A stretch of DNA of 62,731 bases from Levilactobacillus suantsaii (GCF_004115745.1 NZ_QXIL01000013.1:1-62731), one strand, 5' to 3'. Positions 1 to 9,615 are shown, counted from the first letter of the stretch. Translations and numbers: made by a program. Notes: generated by a model from the sequence alone, not told the origin.

Positions 1-2
1 AG

Positions 3-119
<117 letters not shown>

Positions 120-125
120 AATGTT

Positions 126-151
126 AGGAACCCAATCGGGTTCCTTTTTTT
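126..151 (+). terminator. rRNA operon terminator
   Basis: An 8-bp stem (AGGAACCC/GGGTTCCT) with loop AATC is followed by a run of T. It sits six bases after the 5S rRNA. Confidence 0.93.
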
Positions 152-294
152 GTGCCCTAAATTGGGTCACGCAAGGCTTCCCTAGGCTAGCCACAGAAGC
201 GGTGGACCAACAACCTACCAAAGCGGGATTATGAGGGCAAGCCTGCTGGAGGCTGGAGGTAGCTAGCTGCATGATTTTTTTCTAGCAATGTTGT

Positions 295-308
295 GGAAAA
301 CGGTTACA
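295..308 (+). promoter_or_regulatory. cre-like CcpA site upstream of alpha-galactosidase
   Basis: GGAAAACGGTTACA fits the cre consensus TGNAANCGNTNNCA at all fixed positions but the first. It lies about 50 bases before the alpha-galactosidase start, where a repressing CcpA site is expected. Catabolite repression of the gene is inferred. Confidence 0.55.
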
Positions 309-355
309 GAAGCACGATTATTCGGTATCCTAGGAAGTAGAAAGGACTGAATAAG

Positions 356-2581
356 ATGGCAATTTATAGCCAACAAGGTCAATTTCATCTTCAAACTGAT
401 CATAGTAGTTACCTCTTTCACGTCATGCCCAATGGTGAGTTGGGGCAACTCTATTACGGACCTCGGATACATAACCGTACCACTTACCCGGAACTGACTC
501 ACCGAGAAATCCACGGCGCAATGCCGGCGTGGCGGCTTGATGCGCCGGACGTTCAACCCGAAGCCCTCAAACAAGAATACGCCAGCTTCGGCAAAGGAGA
601 TTTTCGGGAGCCGGCCTATCAGGTCACGGCTCCAGATGGCAGTCGCATCAGTGAATTACAGTACCAAAGTAACCAAATCAGCGCGGGAAAGCAGCGCTTA
701 GTCGATTTACCGGCAACTTTCGATGATGATGACGACGGGGCGCAAACGCTTAACGTGACACTCAAGGACATGGTCACTCACTTGGTCGTACGGTTAAACT
801 ATACCGTTTTTCCCCACCAAGACGTGATTGTGCGTAGTACCACGTTTGACAACCAAGGAGCGGCCCACCTCACACTGAATCGCGCGTTGAGTAGCCAATT
901 AGATTTACCCGATGCGAATTATCAGCTGTTACAATTTTCCGGGAGTTGGGCGCGCGAACGGCAACTCAAACGAACCCCGCTGCGCCCTGGTAGTCAAAGT
1001 ATCGGCAGTTTGCGCGGGGCGTCCAGCCATCAAGAAAATCCGGGATTTATTTTAGCGCGGCCACAGACTAACGAGGACCAGGGAGCGGCTTACGGCTTTA
1101 ACCTGGTGTATTCCGGTAACTTTTTAGATCAAATCGAAGTCGACCAGTTCGACACCACGCGCATCCTCGTGGGTATCAATCCCGAGGAATTCGGGTGGCA
1201 ACTCGCGCCCGGACAATGCTTCCAGACGCCCGAGGCCATTTTGAGTTATACCGACCGGGGGTTGAATCAGCTCAGCCAACAAATGGGACGCTTTTACCAA
1301 CAACACCTGGTCAATCCCCGGTTTGCGAAGCAACCACGGCCCATCCTCTTGAACAATTGGGAGGGGACCTACTTTGACTTTGATGAGACTAAGTTAGTGG
1401 CGATGGCCCAGCAAGCTAAGGCGTTGGGCATCGAACTATTCGTCCTCGATGACGGGTGGTTTGGCCACCGCAATGACGATACCACCTCGCTTGGCGATTG
1501 GGACGTGAATCCCCAAAAGCTCCCACAAGGCATGGCCCACCTCGTTCAGCAAGTGCACCAGCTCGGCCTTCAATTTGGTTTGTGGTACGAACCCGAAATG
1601 ATTTCACTAGCCAGTGACCTGTACCGTAATCACCCAGAGTGGGTCGTGCGCACCCCCAAGCGGCAGATGACACCTGGACGCAACCAATTCGTCCTCGACA
1701 TGACCAACCCAGCAGTCGTGGATTTCCTATACCAAAAAATGAGTACCATGATCAAGGATGCCCACCTCGACTACATCAAGTGGGATATGAACCGCAACAT
1801 TACCGAGGCCTACAGTCCCACCTTACGTGCCGACCAACAGTTGGAATTCAACCACCGTTATATTTTGGGCGTTTATCGACTATACGCTCGGTTGACGTCC
1901 GCCTTCCCGCAGGTCCTCTTTGAATCCTGCGCTTCGGGCGGGGGCCGGTTTGATCTGGGCATGATGTATTACGCACCGCAGGCCTGGACCAGTGATGACA
2001 CCGACGCCATTGAACGGTTGAAAATTCAATTTGGGACCTCCTACGCTTATCCGCAGGCGATGATGGGCGCGCACGTGTCGGCGGTGCCGAATGACCAGAC
2101 CGGTCGCATCACGCCACTCGAGACGCGCGGCGCCGTGGCGTTTTTTGGTGACCTGGGGTATGAGCTGGATGTGACACGGTGTTCCGATGCCGAAAAGGCC
2201 CAAATTAAACGGCAAGTCGCCTTTTACAAGCAACACCGGCAGTTATTGCAATTTGGGACCCTTTACCGACTTGATAGCCCGTTTACGGGGGACCGTAACG
2301 TGGGGAGTTGGCTCGTCGTGAGTGTTGACCAGCGCCACGCGATTGTGGCTCGCTATCAACTCTTGAACCGGCCCAATCCGGGCTATACTCAGTTGCGTCT
2401 ATGGGGATTATTACCCGACCAACGCTATACTGTCAGTGGGCGGAAACAAGCCCTTTACGGCGATGAACTCATGCACGCCGGTGTCTTTATCCCATCGCTT
2501 TTACATACCACGATGGGAGTCGAAGCGTCCGCGGACTTTAGCGCTCAGATCTTAGTTATCGATGCCGTTAGCGAACACTAA
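356..2581 (+). CDS. alpha-galactosidase, GH36 family
   Basis: Cytoplasmic retaining alpha-galactosidase that releases galactose from melibiose, raffinose and related plant oligosaccharides. The 741-residue length is normal for bacterial GH36 enzymes. The N-terminal beta-sandwich is followed by the TIM barrel with LDDGWFG near residue 365, the nucleophile motif IKWDMNR near residue 476 and the acid/base region SDDTDAIERL near residue 545, after ESCASGGGRFD. There is no signal peptide, so the substrate must be imported, but no sugar transporter adjoins it. AGAAAGGA precedes the ATG and a cre-like site lies in the leader, consistent with carbon catabolite control. It could be called melA, aga or rafA depending on nomenclature. 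Confidence 0.95.
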   Translation: MAIYSQQGQFHLQTDHSSYLFHVMPNGELGQLYYGPRIHNRTTYPELTHREIHGAMPAWRLDAPDVQPEALKQEYASFGKGDFREPAYQVTAPDGSRISELQYQSNQISAGKQRLVDLPATFDDDDDGAQTLNVTLKDMVTHLVVRLNYTVFPHQDVIVRSTTFDNQGAAHLTLNRALSSQLDLPDANYQLLQFSGSWARERQLKRTPLRPGSQSIGSLRGASSHQENPGFILARPQTNEDQGAAYGFNLVYSGNFLDQIEVDQFDTTRILVGINPEEFGWQLAPGQCFQTPEAILSYTDRGLNQLSQQMGRFYQQHLVNPRFAKQPRPILLNNWEGTYFDFDETKLVAMAQQAKALGIELFVLDDGWFGHRNDDTTSLGDWDVNPQKLPQGMAHLVQQVHQLGLQFGLWYEPEMISLASDLYRNHPEWVVRTPKRQMTPGRNQFVLDMTNPAVVDFLYQKMSTMIKDAHLDYIKWDMNRNITEAYSPTLRADQQLEFNHRYILGVYRLYARLTSAFPQVLFESCASGGGRFDLGMMYYAPQAWTSDDTDAIERLKIQFGTSYAYPQAMMGAHVSAVPNDQTGRITPLETRGAVAFFGDLGYELDVTRCSDAEKAQIKRQVAFYKQHRQLLQFGTLYRLDSPFTGDRNVGSWLVVSVDQRHAIVARYQLLNRPNPGYTQLRLWGLLPDQRYTVSGRKQALYGDELMHAGVFIPSLLHTTMGVEASADFSAQILVIDAVSEH

Positions 2582-2642
2582 CGTCGGTTGACGGTAATTC
2601 GCGGTAAACTAAAGGTGACTTAACTGTGAAAGGACTGAGAAC

Positions 2643-3524
2643 ATGGCGATGTTTACCCTTCCAAACAACCCCGGGAAGGTTCAATTGGGGTTAAAGGCGG
2701 GTGCTGAACCGCAACAATTATTGGACCGGTTGAAGTATCGGCCCACGGTCTTTGAATTTTTCACGGCCGTGACGGATTTTGAACCGACCGCTTTTCAAAC
2801 ATTGAAACAGTCAGTCAGATTCGTTCGGGACACCGTGACACCTAAAATTGTGATTCATCACCCGATGGCTTACGGTGATTGGCACTTGGATCAATTATTG
2901 GACCCGCACCGGGAAGCTGCGGCTTATCACTTTTTGCAACGCTCAACGGCCCAATTATTGGACTTGGCCAACGACCTCAACGTCCGGGTCTTGATTCATG
3001 GGGGCTATGGTGGCGCAGAAAGCCGGACATTGATTGCCGAATACCCGTCGTTAGCGGTTGCCCGGCATACGGTCGCGACGCGCTTAGACCACCTGGTCGC
3101 CCAGGCCAACGGACACGTGATCATCGAAAACGGGATCACACCAAGTTTTATGTACGGCGACCCGGAGTTGGACCGCACGATTTTACAGCACGGTTGGCCA
3201 CTGGTCTGCGACTTGAGTCATGTCTTTATCGGCCTTAATGGCGATATGGACCGGACCATGGCGGCGCTGACCCGGTTGAAACCCTTGATTCAACACTACC
3301 ATCTCGTGGATTCGTTGGGGCGACGACACGATAGTCTGCCACTCGGTCGCGGGTTGATTGATTGGCGCCGAGTCTTACCGGCATTGAACCCGGCCGCAAC
3401 CATGATCTACGAGGTACCGGACGAAACCGATGCGACCTGCGCCAATATGCTCCAAAGTTACCATTACCTGCGACGGCTAGAAGTGCAGCAGTTGGAGAAT
3501 CAGGTTGATGCTGGTGACGCTTAG
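2643..3524 (+). CDS. sugar phosphate isomerase/epimerase-like TIM-barrel protein
   Basis: A 293-residue protein that looks like the AP-endonuclease-2/xylose-isomerase-like TIM-barrel superfamily. Metal-binding-type motifs occur at barrel strand ends: IHHP near residue 77, LIHGGYGG near 118, IIENG near 160, CDLSHVF near 190, HYHLVDS near 219 and YEVPDE near 262. The reaction is not predictable. It starts 61 bases after the alpha-galactosidase with its own ribosome binding site (AAAGGACTGAGAAC), so the two may be cotranscribed, which would suggest a role in sugar metabolism (inference). The terminator at 3561-3614 closes the unit. Confidence 0.75.
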   Translation: MAMFTLPNNPGKVQLGLKAGAEPQQLLDRLKYRPTVFEFFTAVTDFEPTAFQTLKQSVRFVRDTVTPKIVIHHPMAYGDWHLDQLLDPHREAAAYHFLQRSTAQLLDLANDLNVRVLIHGGYGGAESRTLIAEYPSLAVARHTVATRLDHLVAQANGHVIIENGITPSFMYGDPELDRTILQHGWPLVCDLSHVFIGLNGDMDRTMAALTRLKPLIQHYHLVDSLGRRHDSLPLGRGLIDWRRVLPALNPAATMIYEVPDETDATCANMLQSYHYLRRLEVQQLENQVDAGDA

Positions 3525-3560
3525 TTAGTAGGTTAAGTCTAAAGATAGTTGAGTATTCCT

Positions 3561-3614
3561 AAACAAAAGGTCCCAAGTTCCTCATTATTGAGAAATTTGG
3601 GACCTTTTGTTTAG
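3561..3614. terminator. bidirectional rho-independent terminator
   Basis: A long stem (AAACAAAAGGTCCCAA pairing with TTGGGACCTTTTGTTT) has A-runs on one side and T-runs on the other. It can end both the rightward gene upstream and the leftward two-component operon. Confidence 0.9.
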
Positions 3615-3626
3615 GTTAGGGTGAAA

Positions 3627-4460
3627 CTAGATTTCCTGGGTCAACCCATCAAAAAAGTGCTGAAGGGAAACCTTGCCACCAGTGGTTCGTTTTCCCTGGT
3701 GATATGCCATTTCGTTACGGACATTTTTATATTCATACAGAGAATTAGCGTACTCCACTAGAATTTCGTCGCCATGGTCGTCGAGCGTTAAATTGGCAAG
3801 ATTGCTGAGGCCAGCTTTGATGGCTCGTCGAATACGTTGAAACAAAATCTTTTTTTCATGGTCATCAATGGCAAAGGCCTGGTTGAAATCAATTTGTTTA
3901 AAACCAATATTTTGGTCGATCATCAATTGGCAAACAGAAAGAATATCCGAAGAGCCGGATTCTGAGGTGATGCCTAGATAACGTAAAATCGATAGAATCT
4001 TTTCCTTTTCCGCGGCATGTTCGTTTACGGCAGGGTCGCTATTCGTCACGCCGCTACCCACCAAAGCTTGAATGTTGGAGAGCTTAGCGGCCATTTGAAT
4101 ATTTTGTACCACTTTTTGGATAACCGTTTTGACTTCGATAAGGTTGATGGGTTTATCAATAAAGAATTCAATTCCTGCTTGGTATGCTTCAGCCCGTAAG
4201 TCGCTGTCGCGTACCTGTGAAATCATCACAAAGGTTAAATTAGGCTTGGCGGCCTTAAGCTGTTTTACGAGATCGATACCCGAAACTACAGGCATAAGTA
4301 AATCAACCAAAACAATGTCGACATCGTTCAGCATCAAATCGGCTAAGGCAATTTTGGCGTCGGTTGCTGTTCCCACCACATCATTGTGGGGATTCTGTTC
4401 CAGAATCCGTTGGAGAATCATGGGAACGCTAGGGTCATCGTCTACAATATAGAATTTCAT
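3627..4460 (-). CDS. response regulator, GlnL (YcbB) type
   Basis: A 277-residue response regulator. The N-terminal receiver domain (about 1-120) has the acidic pocket DDD near residues 8-10, the phosphoacceptor in LVDLLMP near residue 52 and the conserved lysine in DKPIN near 103. The C-terminal half resembles the YcbB/GlnL output domain rather than OmpR or NarL helices. In Bacillus the GlnK-GlnL pair controls glutamine utilisation. Here the kinase gene overlaps it by 4 bases (ATGA), and the pair diverges from arcB-arcC-transporter, suggesting control of ornithine/citrulline catabolism or amino-acid transport. The target is inferred from position only. Confidence 0.85.
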   Translation of the reverse strand: MKFYIVDDDPSVPMILQRILEQNPHNDVVGTATDAKIALADLMLNDVDIVLVDLLMPVVSGIDLVKQLKAAKPNLTFVMISQVRDSDLRAEAYQAGIEFFIDKPINLIEVKTVIQKVVQNIQMAAKLSNIQALVGSGVTNSDPAVNEHAAEKEKILSILRYLGITSESGSSDILSVCQLMIDQNIGFKQIDFNQAFAIDDHEKKILFQRIRRAIKAGLSNLANLTLDDHGDEILVEYANSLYEYKNVRNEMAYHQGKRTTGGKVSLQHFFDGLTQEI

Positions 4461-5758
4461 GAGTGCGCCTCCTGAATGAGTCGTGATTTAGCTAAACGAA
4501 CTTGAAAATTGGTTCCGTGACCGGGCTGAGATTCCACACGCAGCTCCCCGTCAAATTGTTCCTGAACAATGATTTTAACGTGAGACAGACCAATGCCCCG
4601 ATAGACATCACCAGTTTCCTCGTGGAATTTGGTGGTGAAGCCGGGTCGAAAAATCATGGCTTGCGTCTGTTGGTCCATGCCACTGCCATTGTCACTGACG
4701 TTGAGCAAGATATGGTCGCCAGCATCCGCCACCGTGACTCGAATGAGACCATTTAATTTATCCGGAGAAATAGCGTCAACGCTGTTAAAGATGAGGTTGG
4801 ATAGAATCGTAACCACGTAATAGTGATTGGGAACCACTAAGTCAACTTGATTATGGACTTCGATGACGATGTTGTGGTGATCGGACTTAATGGCTTCTCG
4901 AATATAATCTACGGTGACTTTGAGGATGTCTGCTAATTGCATTGGAGATTCCTGGTCGTCGGAGAAATAATCGTTAAGGCCCAACGCCACGTTACGGTAG
5001 TCTTTCTTAATTTCGTGGACGTCCCGTGCAATTGTGAGGGCGCGGTCTTGGTATTCTTGCGGAACGTTGGCCTTTTGTAAATCCTTATTGAGGAGATAAG
5101 CGTTTTTCATCACGTTCTCAATATCCCCCAGGCTCTTTTGCATGAAGTAAACCTCACTCTTTACAGCAGCCGCAATCCAGACAAAATGGTAATACCGTTG
5201 TTCGTGGCTTTCTGTTCGGAGTAATAACGTGAAGTAATGATAGGCAAAGGCACATAAGCAACTGGCGAGGCTCCTAACCAACGCAGCTATGAATAGAATT
5301 TGAAAGATTCGATAGCTGTAATGGGAGAAATCAGTCAGGAGACTGACCTCTAGGAGATTGGATAGGTAGACGCACAAAACGATAGTCAAAAAGAAAGAAC
5401 TGTTATTGCGTTGTCCACGTCGCCAATAGATGAAGTAATAAAGAAAACCATAGCAGAGGTAAAAAGCAATATCAGTAACAACATACTCTAAAATTATTTG
5501 TTGACTTGAAGCATGACCAATAAATAGAAGAATGCCTTGGAAAATGGGGGAAGCCAGTGCAATGGCTCCGGTTAAAAGTAATGGATTGAGATCGCGATTA
5601 AAATATAAAAAAGTAGGTAGCAAGAGCGCTGATAGGGCCAAGATAAATCCAGGAGCGTAGATGGGAATGTTGACTTGAGAGGACAACGCGATACAGGTTG
5701 CAGCAATCAAAATTCGTTGCCAACGACCATGACTGATAAAACGGGATTGTTTAAACAT
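4457..5758 (-). CDS. sensor histidine kinase, GlnK (YcbA)-like
   Basis: A 433-residue membrane histidine kinase. The N-terminal half has about six hydrophobic segments (residues roughly 15-190). A dimerisation helix follows, with the likely phosphoaccepting His in ARDVHEIKKDYRN near residue 250, and then an ATPase domain with the N-box NLIFNSVDAI, the G1 box DNGSGMD and the G2 box RGIGLSHV. A GAGGAG ribosome binding site lies 8 bases before the ATG. The stop overlaps the response regulator start, so the pair is translationally coupled. No periplasmic sensor domain is visible, so the signal is probably sensed within or near the membrane (inference). Confidence 0.87.
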   Translation of the reverse strand: MFKQSRFISHGRWQRILIAATCIALSSQVNIPIYAPGFILALSALLLPTFLYFNRDLNPLLLTGAIALASPIFQGILLFIGHASSQQIILEYVVTDIAFYLCYGFLYYFIYWRRGQRNNSSFFLTIVLCVYLSNLLEVSLLTDFSHYSYRIFQILFIAALVRSLASCLCAFAYHYFTLLLRTESHEQRYYHFVWIAAAVKSEVYFMQKSLGDIENVMKNAYLLNKDLQKANVPQEYQDRALTIARDVHEIKKDYRNVALGLNDYFSDDQESPMQLADILKVTVDYIREAIKSDHHNIVIEVHNQVDLVVPNHYYVVTILSNLIFNSVDAISPDKLNGLIRVTVADAGDHILLNVSDNGSGMDQQTQAMIFRPGFTTKFHEETGDVYRGIGLSHVKIIVQEQFDGELRVESQPGHGTNFQVRLAKSRLIQEAHS

Positions 5759-5835
5759 TACTAAAACTCCTCAAGTAAAGGCGATTGAAAAGTAATGATA
5801 CTGAAATAATCGATTGCCAATACTTAAATTTTTTG

Positions 5836-5855
5836 TCATAAATGAAGCTTTATGA
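5836..5855. promoter_or_regulatory. inverted repeat in the arc divergent intergenic region
   Basis: TCATAAA-(6)-TTTATGA is a perfect 7-bp dyad lying between the divergent kinase and arcB genes and abutting the cre box. It is a candidate operator for the adjacent response regulator or for an ArgR/ArcR-type regulator. No protein assignment can be made from sequence. Confidence 0.4.
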
Positions 5856-5866
5856 AACCGCTTACT
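5853..5866 (+). promoter_or_regulatory. cre box upstream of arcB
   Basis: TGAAACCGCTTACT matches TGNAANCGNTNNCA at all fixed positions except the last. It lies 40 bases before arcB. Arginine deiminase pathway operons of lactic acid bacteria are known CcpA targets. Confidence 0.65.
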
Positions 5867-5905
5867 AAATTAAGACTTGTAAATATCAATTAGGAGGAAT
5901 CAAAC

Positions 5906-6904
5906 ATGTTTAATTTACGTAATCGGAGTTTCTTGACCCTAGCTGACTTTAGTACCCGTGAGATGAGCTACATGCTCGATTTAGCTGAAGATCTGAAAAA
6001 AGCCAAGTATGCGGGGACGGAACAAAAGAAATTACTCGACAAAAACATTGCACTGATTTTTGAAAAGGATTCCACAAGAACGCGTTGTGCTTTCGAAGTC
6101 GCCGCTAAGGATCAAGGAGCTCACGTCACCTACTTAGGCCCATCCGGTTCCCACATGGGTAAGAAGGAAACTGCTAAGGATACGGCCCGCGTTTTAGGCG
6201 GGATGTTCGATGGCATCGAGTATCGGGGCTTCTCCCAAAAGACTGTGGAGACCCTGGCGGACTACTCTGGTGTCCCAGTTTGGAATGGTTTGACCGATGA
6301 AGACCACCCAACCCAAGTTTTAGCGGACTTCTTGACGGCCCACGAAGTTCTCAAGAAGAATTACGCTGACATTAAGTTCACATTTGTGGGTGACGGGCAA
6401 GATAACGTGTCTAACGCGTTGATGTTAGGGGCCGCTGTGATGGGCATGACCTACCACGTGGTTTGCCCAAAGGAATTGCGGCCGGACGCAGACCTCTTGA
6501 AGAAGGCTCGGGCTATTGCGGACAAGACGGGGGCCGACATTGAAGTCTTCCATGACATTGCTGAAGGTGTAAAGGGTTCTGACGTCATCTACGCTGATGT
6601 TTGGGTCTCCATGGGTGAACCCGACAGTGTCTGGGCTGACCGGATTAAGTTACTCAAGCCTTACCAAGTGACTCAAGCTGTGATGGATCAAGCTGAAAAC
6701 CCTGGCGTGATTTTCGAACACTGCTTGCCAGCCTTCCACAACACAGATACCAAGGTTGGGGCTGAAATCCAAAAGAAGTTTGGTATTAGCGAAATGGAAG
6801 TAACGGATGAGGTCTTCGAAAGTGATGCTTCGGTAGTCTTCCAAGAAGCTGAAAACCGGATGCACACGATTAAGTCCGTTATGGTAGCAACCTTAGGTGA
6901 CTAA
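5906..6904 (+). CDS. arcB: ornithine carbamoyltransferase, catabolic
   Basis: Converts citrulline plus phosphate to ornithine plus carbamoyl phosphate in the arginine deiminase pathway. The carbamoyl-phosphate motif STRTRCAFE is near residue 57, and the ornithine-binding DVWVSMGEP and [11 protein letters not shown] motifs are near residues 231 and 274. These separate it from putrescine and aspartate carbamoyltransferases. The 332-residue length is typical. TAGGAGGA precedes the ATG. arcC follows after 17 bases in the same operon, and a divergent two-component system lies upstream. No arginine deiminase (arcA) is present in the window. Confidence 0.95.
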   Translation: MFNLRNRSFLTLADFSTREMSYMLDLAEDLKKAKYAGTEQKKLLDKNIALIFEKDSTRTRCAFEVAAKDQGAHVTYLGPSGSHMGKKETAKDTARVLGGMFDGIEYRGFSQKTVETLADYSGVPVWNGLTDEDHPTQVLADFLTAHEVLKKNYADIKFTFVGDGQDNVSNALMLGAAVMGMTYHVVCPKELRPDADLLKKARAIADKTGADIEVFHDIAEGVKGSDVIYADVWVSMGEPDSVWADRIKLLKPYQVTQAVMDQAENPGVIFEHCLPAFHNTDTKVGAEIQKKFGISEMEVTDEVFESDASVVFQEAENRMHTIKSVMVATLGD

Positions 6905-6921
6905 TCAGGGAGGTTTTATGT

Positions 6922-7872
6922 ATGGCAAAAATCGTTGTCGCTCTCGGGGGGAATGCTCTGGGGAAGTCTCCTGAAGAGCAGCTTAAACTCGTCAAACACA
7001 CGGCGGCCTCACTCGTGGGGTTAGTTGCCGCCGGACATAAGGTCGTCATCAGTCACGGGAATGGTCCACAAGTGGGAGCCATCAACCTGGGGATGAACTT
7101 TGCGGCTGAAAATGGAAAAACTGCTGCCTTTCCATTTCCGGAATGTGGGGCCATGAGTCAAGGCTACATTGGCTATCACTTACAACAAAGTTTACAAAAC
7201 GAATTGCACCGACAAGGTATCCAAAAAGATGTCGCAACGGTGGTTACCCAGGTTGAGGTTGACCCGAGTGATTCTGCATTTCAGAATCCATCGAAGCCCG
7301 TTGGTGATTTCTATTCGCAAGCAGATGCTGCTAAGATTCAAGCCGAGAAGGGCTACACCTTTAAGGAAGACGCAGGGCGAGGTTATCGACAAGTCGTGCC
7401 ATCGCCACAACCTAAGACCATCGTTGAACTCAACAGCATCAATCACCTGATTGAGGCAGGAAGTTTAGTCATTGCTGGCGGTGGCGGTGGCGTTCCCGTT
7501 GTCAAAACGACAACTGGGTTACGTGGAGTCCCAGCCGTCATCGATAAGGACCGCTCAAGTGCCTTGCTGGCTGATAAAATTGCGGCTGACCAGCTGATTA
7601 TTTTGACGGCGGTTGACGATGTCTTCGTGAACTATGGTCAAACTAATCAACGGGCCTTGCGCCACCTTTCAGCGGCCGATGCGCATCGGTATATTGATGA
7701 TGGGCAGTTTGCCCCTGGCAGTATGTTGCCAAAAATTGAAGCGTGCCTAGACTTCGTGACTTCTGGGGACCAACGTTCGGCGCTCATTACGTCACTCGAT
7801 CACTTAGACGATGCCCTGGCCGGTAAGGTGGGGACGTTGATTACGGCGACCGCGGTTAACGCAACAGTGTAA
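6922..7872 (+). CDS. arcC: carbamate kinase
   Basis: Makes ATP from carbamoyl phosphate and ADP, releasing ammonia and CO2, the energy-yielding last step of arginine/citrulline fermentation. Amino-acid-kinase-fold motifs are clear: [15 protein letters not shown] at the N terminus, SHGNGPQVG near residue 44, GGGGGVPVV near 182, and [15 protein letters not shown] after that. The 316-residue length is usual. AGGGAGGT lies before the start, and the 17-base gap from arcB indicates cotranscription. A large inverted repeat follows it before the transporter gene, so expression of enzymes and transporter may be uncoupled at that point. Confidence 0.95.
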   Translation: MAKIVVALGGNALGKSPEEQLKLVKHTAASLVGLVAAGHKVVISHGNGPQVGAINLGMNFAAENGKTAAFPFPECGAMSQGYIGYHLQQSLQNELHRQGIQKDVATVVTQVEVDPSDSAFQNPSKPVGDFYSQADAAKIQAEKGYTFKEDAGRGYRQVVPSPQPKTIVELNSINHLIEAGSLVIAGGGGGVPVVKTTTGLRGVPAVIDKDRSSALLADKIAADQLIILTAVDDVFVNYGQTNQRALRHLSAADAHRYIDDGQFAPGSMLPKIEACLDFVTSGDQRSALITSLDHLDDALAGKVGTLITATAVNATV

Positions 7873-7877
7873 AACTA

Positions 7878-7979
7878 AAAACGTGGTCCAACGGTCGTTG
7901 GTGGATAATTTTCCTGACTGGTCCCGATTTCTTACCGGGAGGGTGATAGGGAGACCCCGACAGCCGGGGACCACGTTTT
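7878..7979 (+). ncRNA. structured intergenic RNA element between arcC and the arcD-like gene
   Basis: A perfect 12-bp outer stem (AAAACGTGGTCC at 7878-7889 with GGACCACGTTTT at 7968-7979) encloses at least three internal hairpins: CCAAC/GTTGG, TCCCG/CGGGA and a GC-rich one around 7955-7969. The 78-base interior is too long for a simple terminator, so it looks like a multibranched RNA domain. I cannot match it to a known riboswitch. It could be an attenuator, a processing site or a new regulatory RNA. Confidence 0.45.
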
Positions 7980-8004
7980 CGGTATTCCCATAGTTGAGTG
8001 TAAC

Positions 8005-8018
8005 AGAAAACGCTCTCA
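8005..8018 (+). promoter_or_regulatory. cre box upstream of the YfcC/ArcD-type transporter
   Basis: AGAAAACGCTCTCA matches the cre consensus except for the first base. It lies 17 bases before the transporter start, in a position to block transcription or an internal promoter. Confidence 0.6.
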
Positions 8019-8034
8019 TATTTTAGGGGGAATT

Positions 8035-9594
8035 ATGATGACAGATAATCCAACAGCAAAAAAACGGCATTTCAAGCTAAAAATGCCCGGCGCCTTCTTC
8101 ATCCTGTTTATCCTCACCGTCGTGGCGGTGATGGCAACGTGGATGATTCCAGCCGGGAGTTATTCCAAACTATCGTATAACAGTGCATCTTCAGAATTAG
8201 AGGTGAAAAATCCGCAAGGGCACGTTAAAAAATTACCAGCAACACAAAAAGAACTAGATAAATTGGATGTTAAGATTAAAATTGGTCAATTCAAATCGGG
8301 GGGAATTAGCGAAGCGGTCTCGGTCCCGAATACTTATGAACGATTACCACAACATCCCGCTTCGTTGGGAGACATTACCGGTAGTATGGTCAACGGGACT
8401 ATTCAAGCCGTTGATATTATGGTCTTCATCTTCGTCTTAGGGGGACTAATCGGGGTAGTTAAGGCCAGTGGGGCCTTTGAGACTGGTCTGTTAGCCCTGA
8501 CGAGGAAGACCAAGGGGCATGAATTTATGCTGATCTTCTTAGTCTCCGTACTCTTGGTTTTAGGGGGAACCTTATGTGGGATTGAAGAAGAGGCGGTAGC
8601 CTTTTACCCCATCCTGGTGCCTATCTTCATTGCCATGGGGTACGACTCAATCGTGAGTGTCGGGGCAATTTTCCTGGCCAGTTCGGTTGGGACTGCATTT
8701 TCCACTATTAACCCCTTCTCGGTTGTTATTGCATCTAACGCGGCCGGAATTAACTTTACAGAAGGGATTGTATGGCGGGCTGGTGGCCTGGCCATCGCCA
8801 CGATTTTCTTACTGATTTACCTCCATTGGTACAGTAAAAAAGTTAAAGCCCATCCAGAAGTATCGTACACCTGGGACGACCATAAAGAATTCAACAAGAT
8901 GTGGTCAGTAGAATCATCTGCTGAAAATCAAGAGACTGGGTTTACCTTCCGCAAAAAGTTGATTTTAATTTTATTTGTGGTTACTTTCCCAATCATGGTC
9001 TGGGGTGTTATGTCAAAAGGCTGGTGGTTCCCAACCATGGCTTCTTCATTCCTAGTCTTTGCCATTATCATTATGTTCATCGCTGCAACTGGGAAATACG
9101 GTCTCGGTGAAACCGGCGTGGTTGACGCCTTCGTGGCGGGTTCTTCTAGTTTAGTCGGTGTTTCGTTAATTATTGGTTTAGCTCGAGGCATCAACTTAGT
9201 TCTAAATAACGGCCTGATTTCCGACACGATTTTGCAATTTGCGTCTGCTCTTGTGCAACACATGAACGGGCCGGTCTTCATTTTGGTCATGTTGATGATC
9301 TTCTTCGTACTGGGTTTCATCGTGCCATCGTCATCCGGATTGGCCGTGCTGTCGATGCCAATCTTGGCACCATTAGCCGATACGGTTAACATTCCCCGGT
9401 TTGTCGTGGTTACCGCTTATCAATTTGGGCAGTACGCGATGCTGTTCCTGGCACCGACCGGTTTGGTTATGGCAACCTTACAGATGTTGCACATGCGGTA
9501 CTCGCATTGGTTCCGGTTCGTCTGGCCAGTGGTCGTTTTCCTGCTCGTCTTTGGTGGCGGAATCCTGGTCACTCAAGTTTTGGTTTACAAATAG
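8035..9594 (+). CDS. YfcC-family transporter, probable arginine(citrulline)/ornithine exchanger
   Basis: A 519-residue membrane protein of the YfcC/C4-dicarboxylate-carrier superfamily, the family that includes streptococcal-type ArcD. Its N terminus is a single membrane helix followed by an extracytoplasmic loop of about 90 residues and then roughly ten more membrane helices. Conserved glycine- and proline-rich segments such as GGTLCGIEEEAVAFYP and FIVPSSSGLAVLSMP are visible. Placement after arcBC suggests amino-acid/ornithine exchange. There are two ATGs, at 8035 and 8038. TAGGGGG at 8024-8030 is spaced better for the second, so the true length may be 518. A cre box and a structured RNA precede it. 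Confidence 0.8.
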   Translation: MMTDNPTAKKRHFKLKMPGAFFILFILTVVAVMATWMIPAGSYSKLSYNSASSELEVKNPQGHVKKLPATQKELDKLDVKIKIGQFKSGGISEAVSVPNTYERLPQHPASLGDITGSMVNGTIQAVDIMVFIFVLGGLIGVVKASGAFETGLLALTRKTKGHEFMLIFLVSVLLVLGGTLCGIEEEAVAFYPILVPIFIAMGYDSIVSVGAIFLASSVGTAFSTINPFSVVIASNAAGINFTEGIVWRAGGLAIATIFLLIYLHWYSKKVKAHPEVSYTWDDHKEFNKMWSVESSAENQETGFTFRKKLILILFVVTFPIMVWGVMSKGWWFPTMASSFLVFAIIIMFIAATGKYGLGETGVVDAFVAGSSSLVGVSLIIGLARGINLVLNNGLISDTILQFASALVQHMNGPVFILVMLMIFFVLGFIVPSSSGLAVLSMPILAPLADTVNIPRFVVVTAYQFGQYAMLFLAPTGLVMATLQMLHMRYSHWFRFVWPVVVFLLVFGGGILVTQVLVYK

Positions 9595-9615
9595 GCTAAT
9601 AAAAAATGGAACGTT

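Noticed and set aside
120-355. tRNA cluster after the 5S rRNA
   Set aside because: No cloverleaf or TTCGANTC-type sequence is visible; only a terminator and the promoter region of the next gene.
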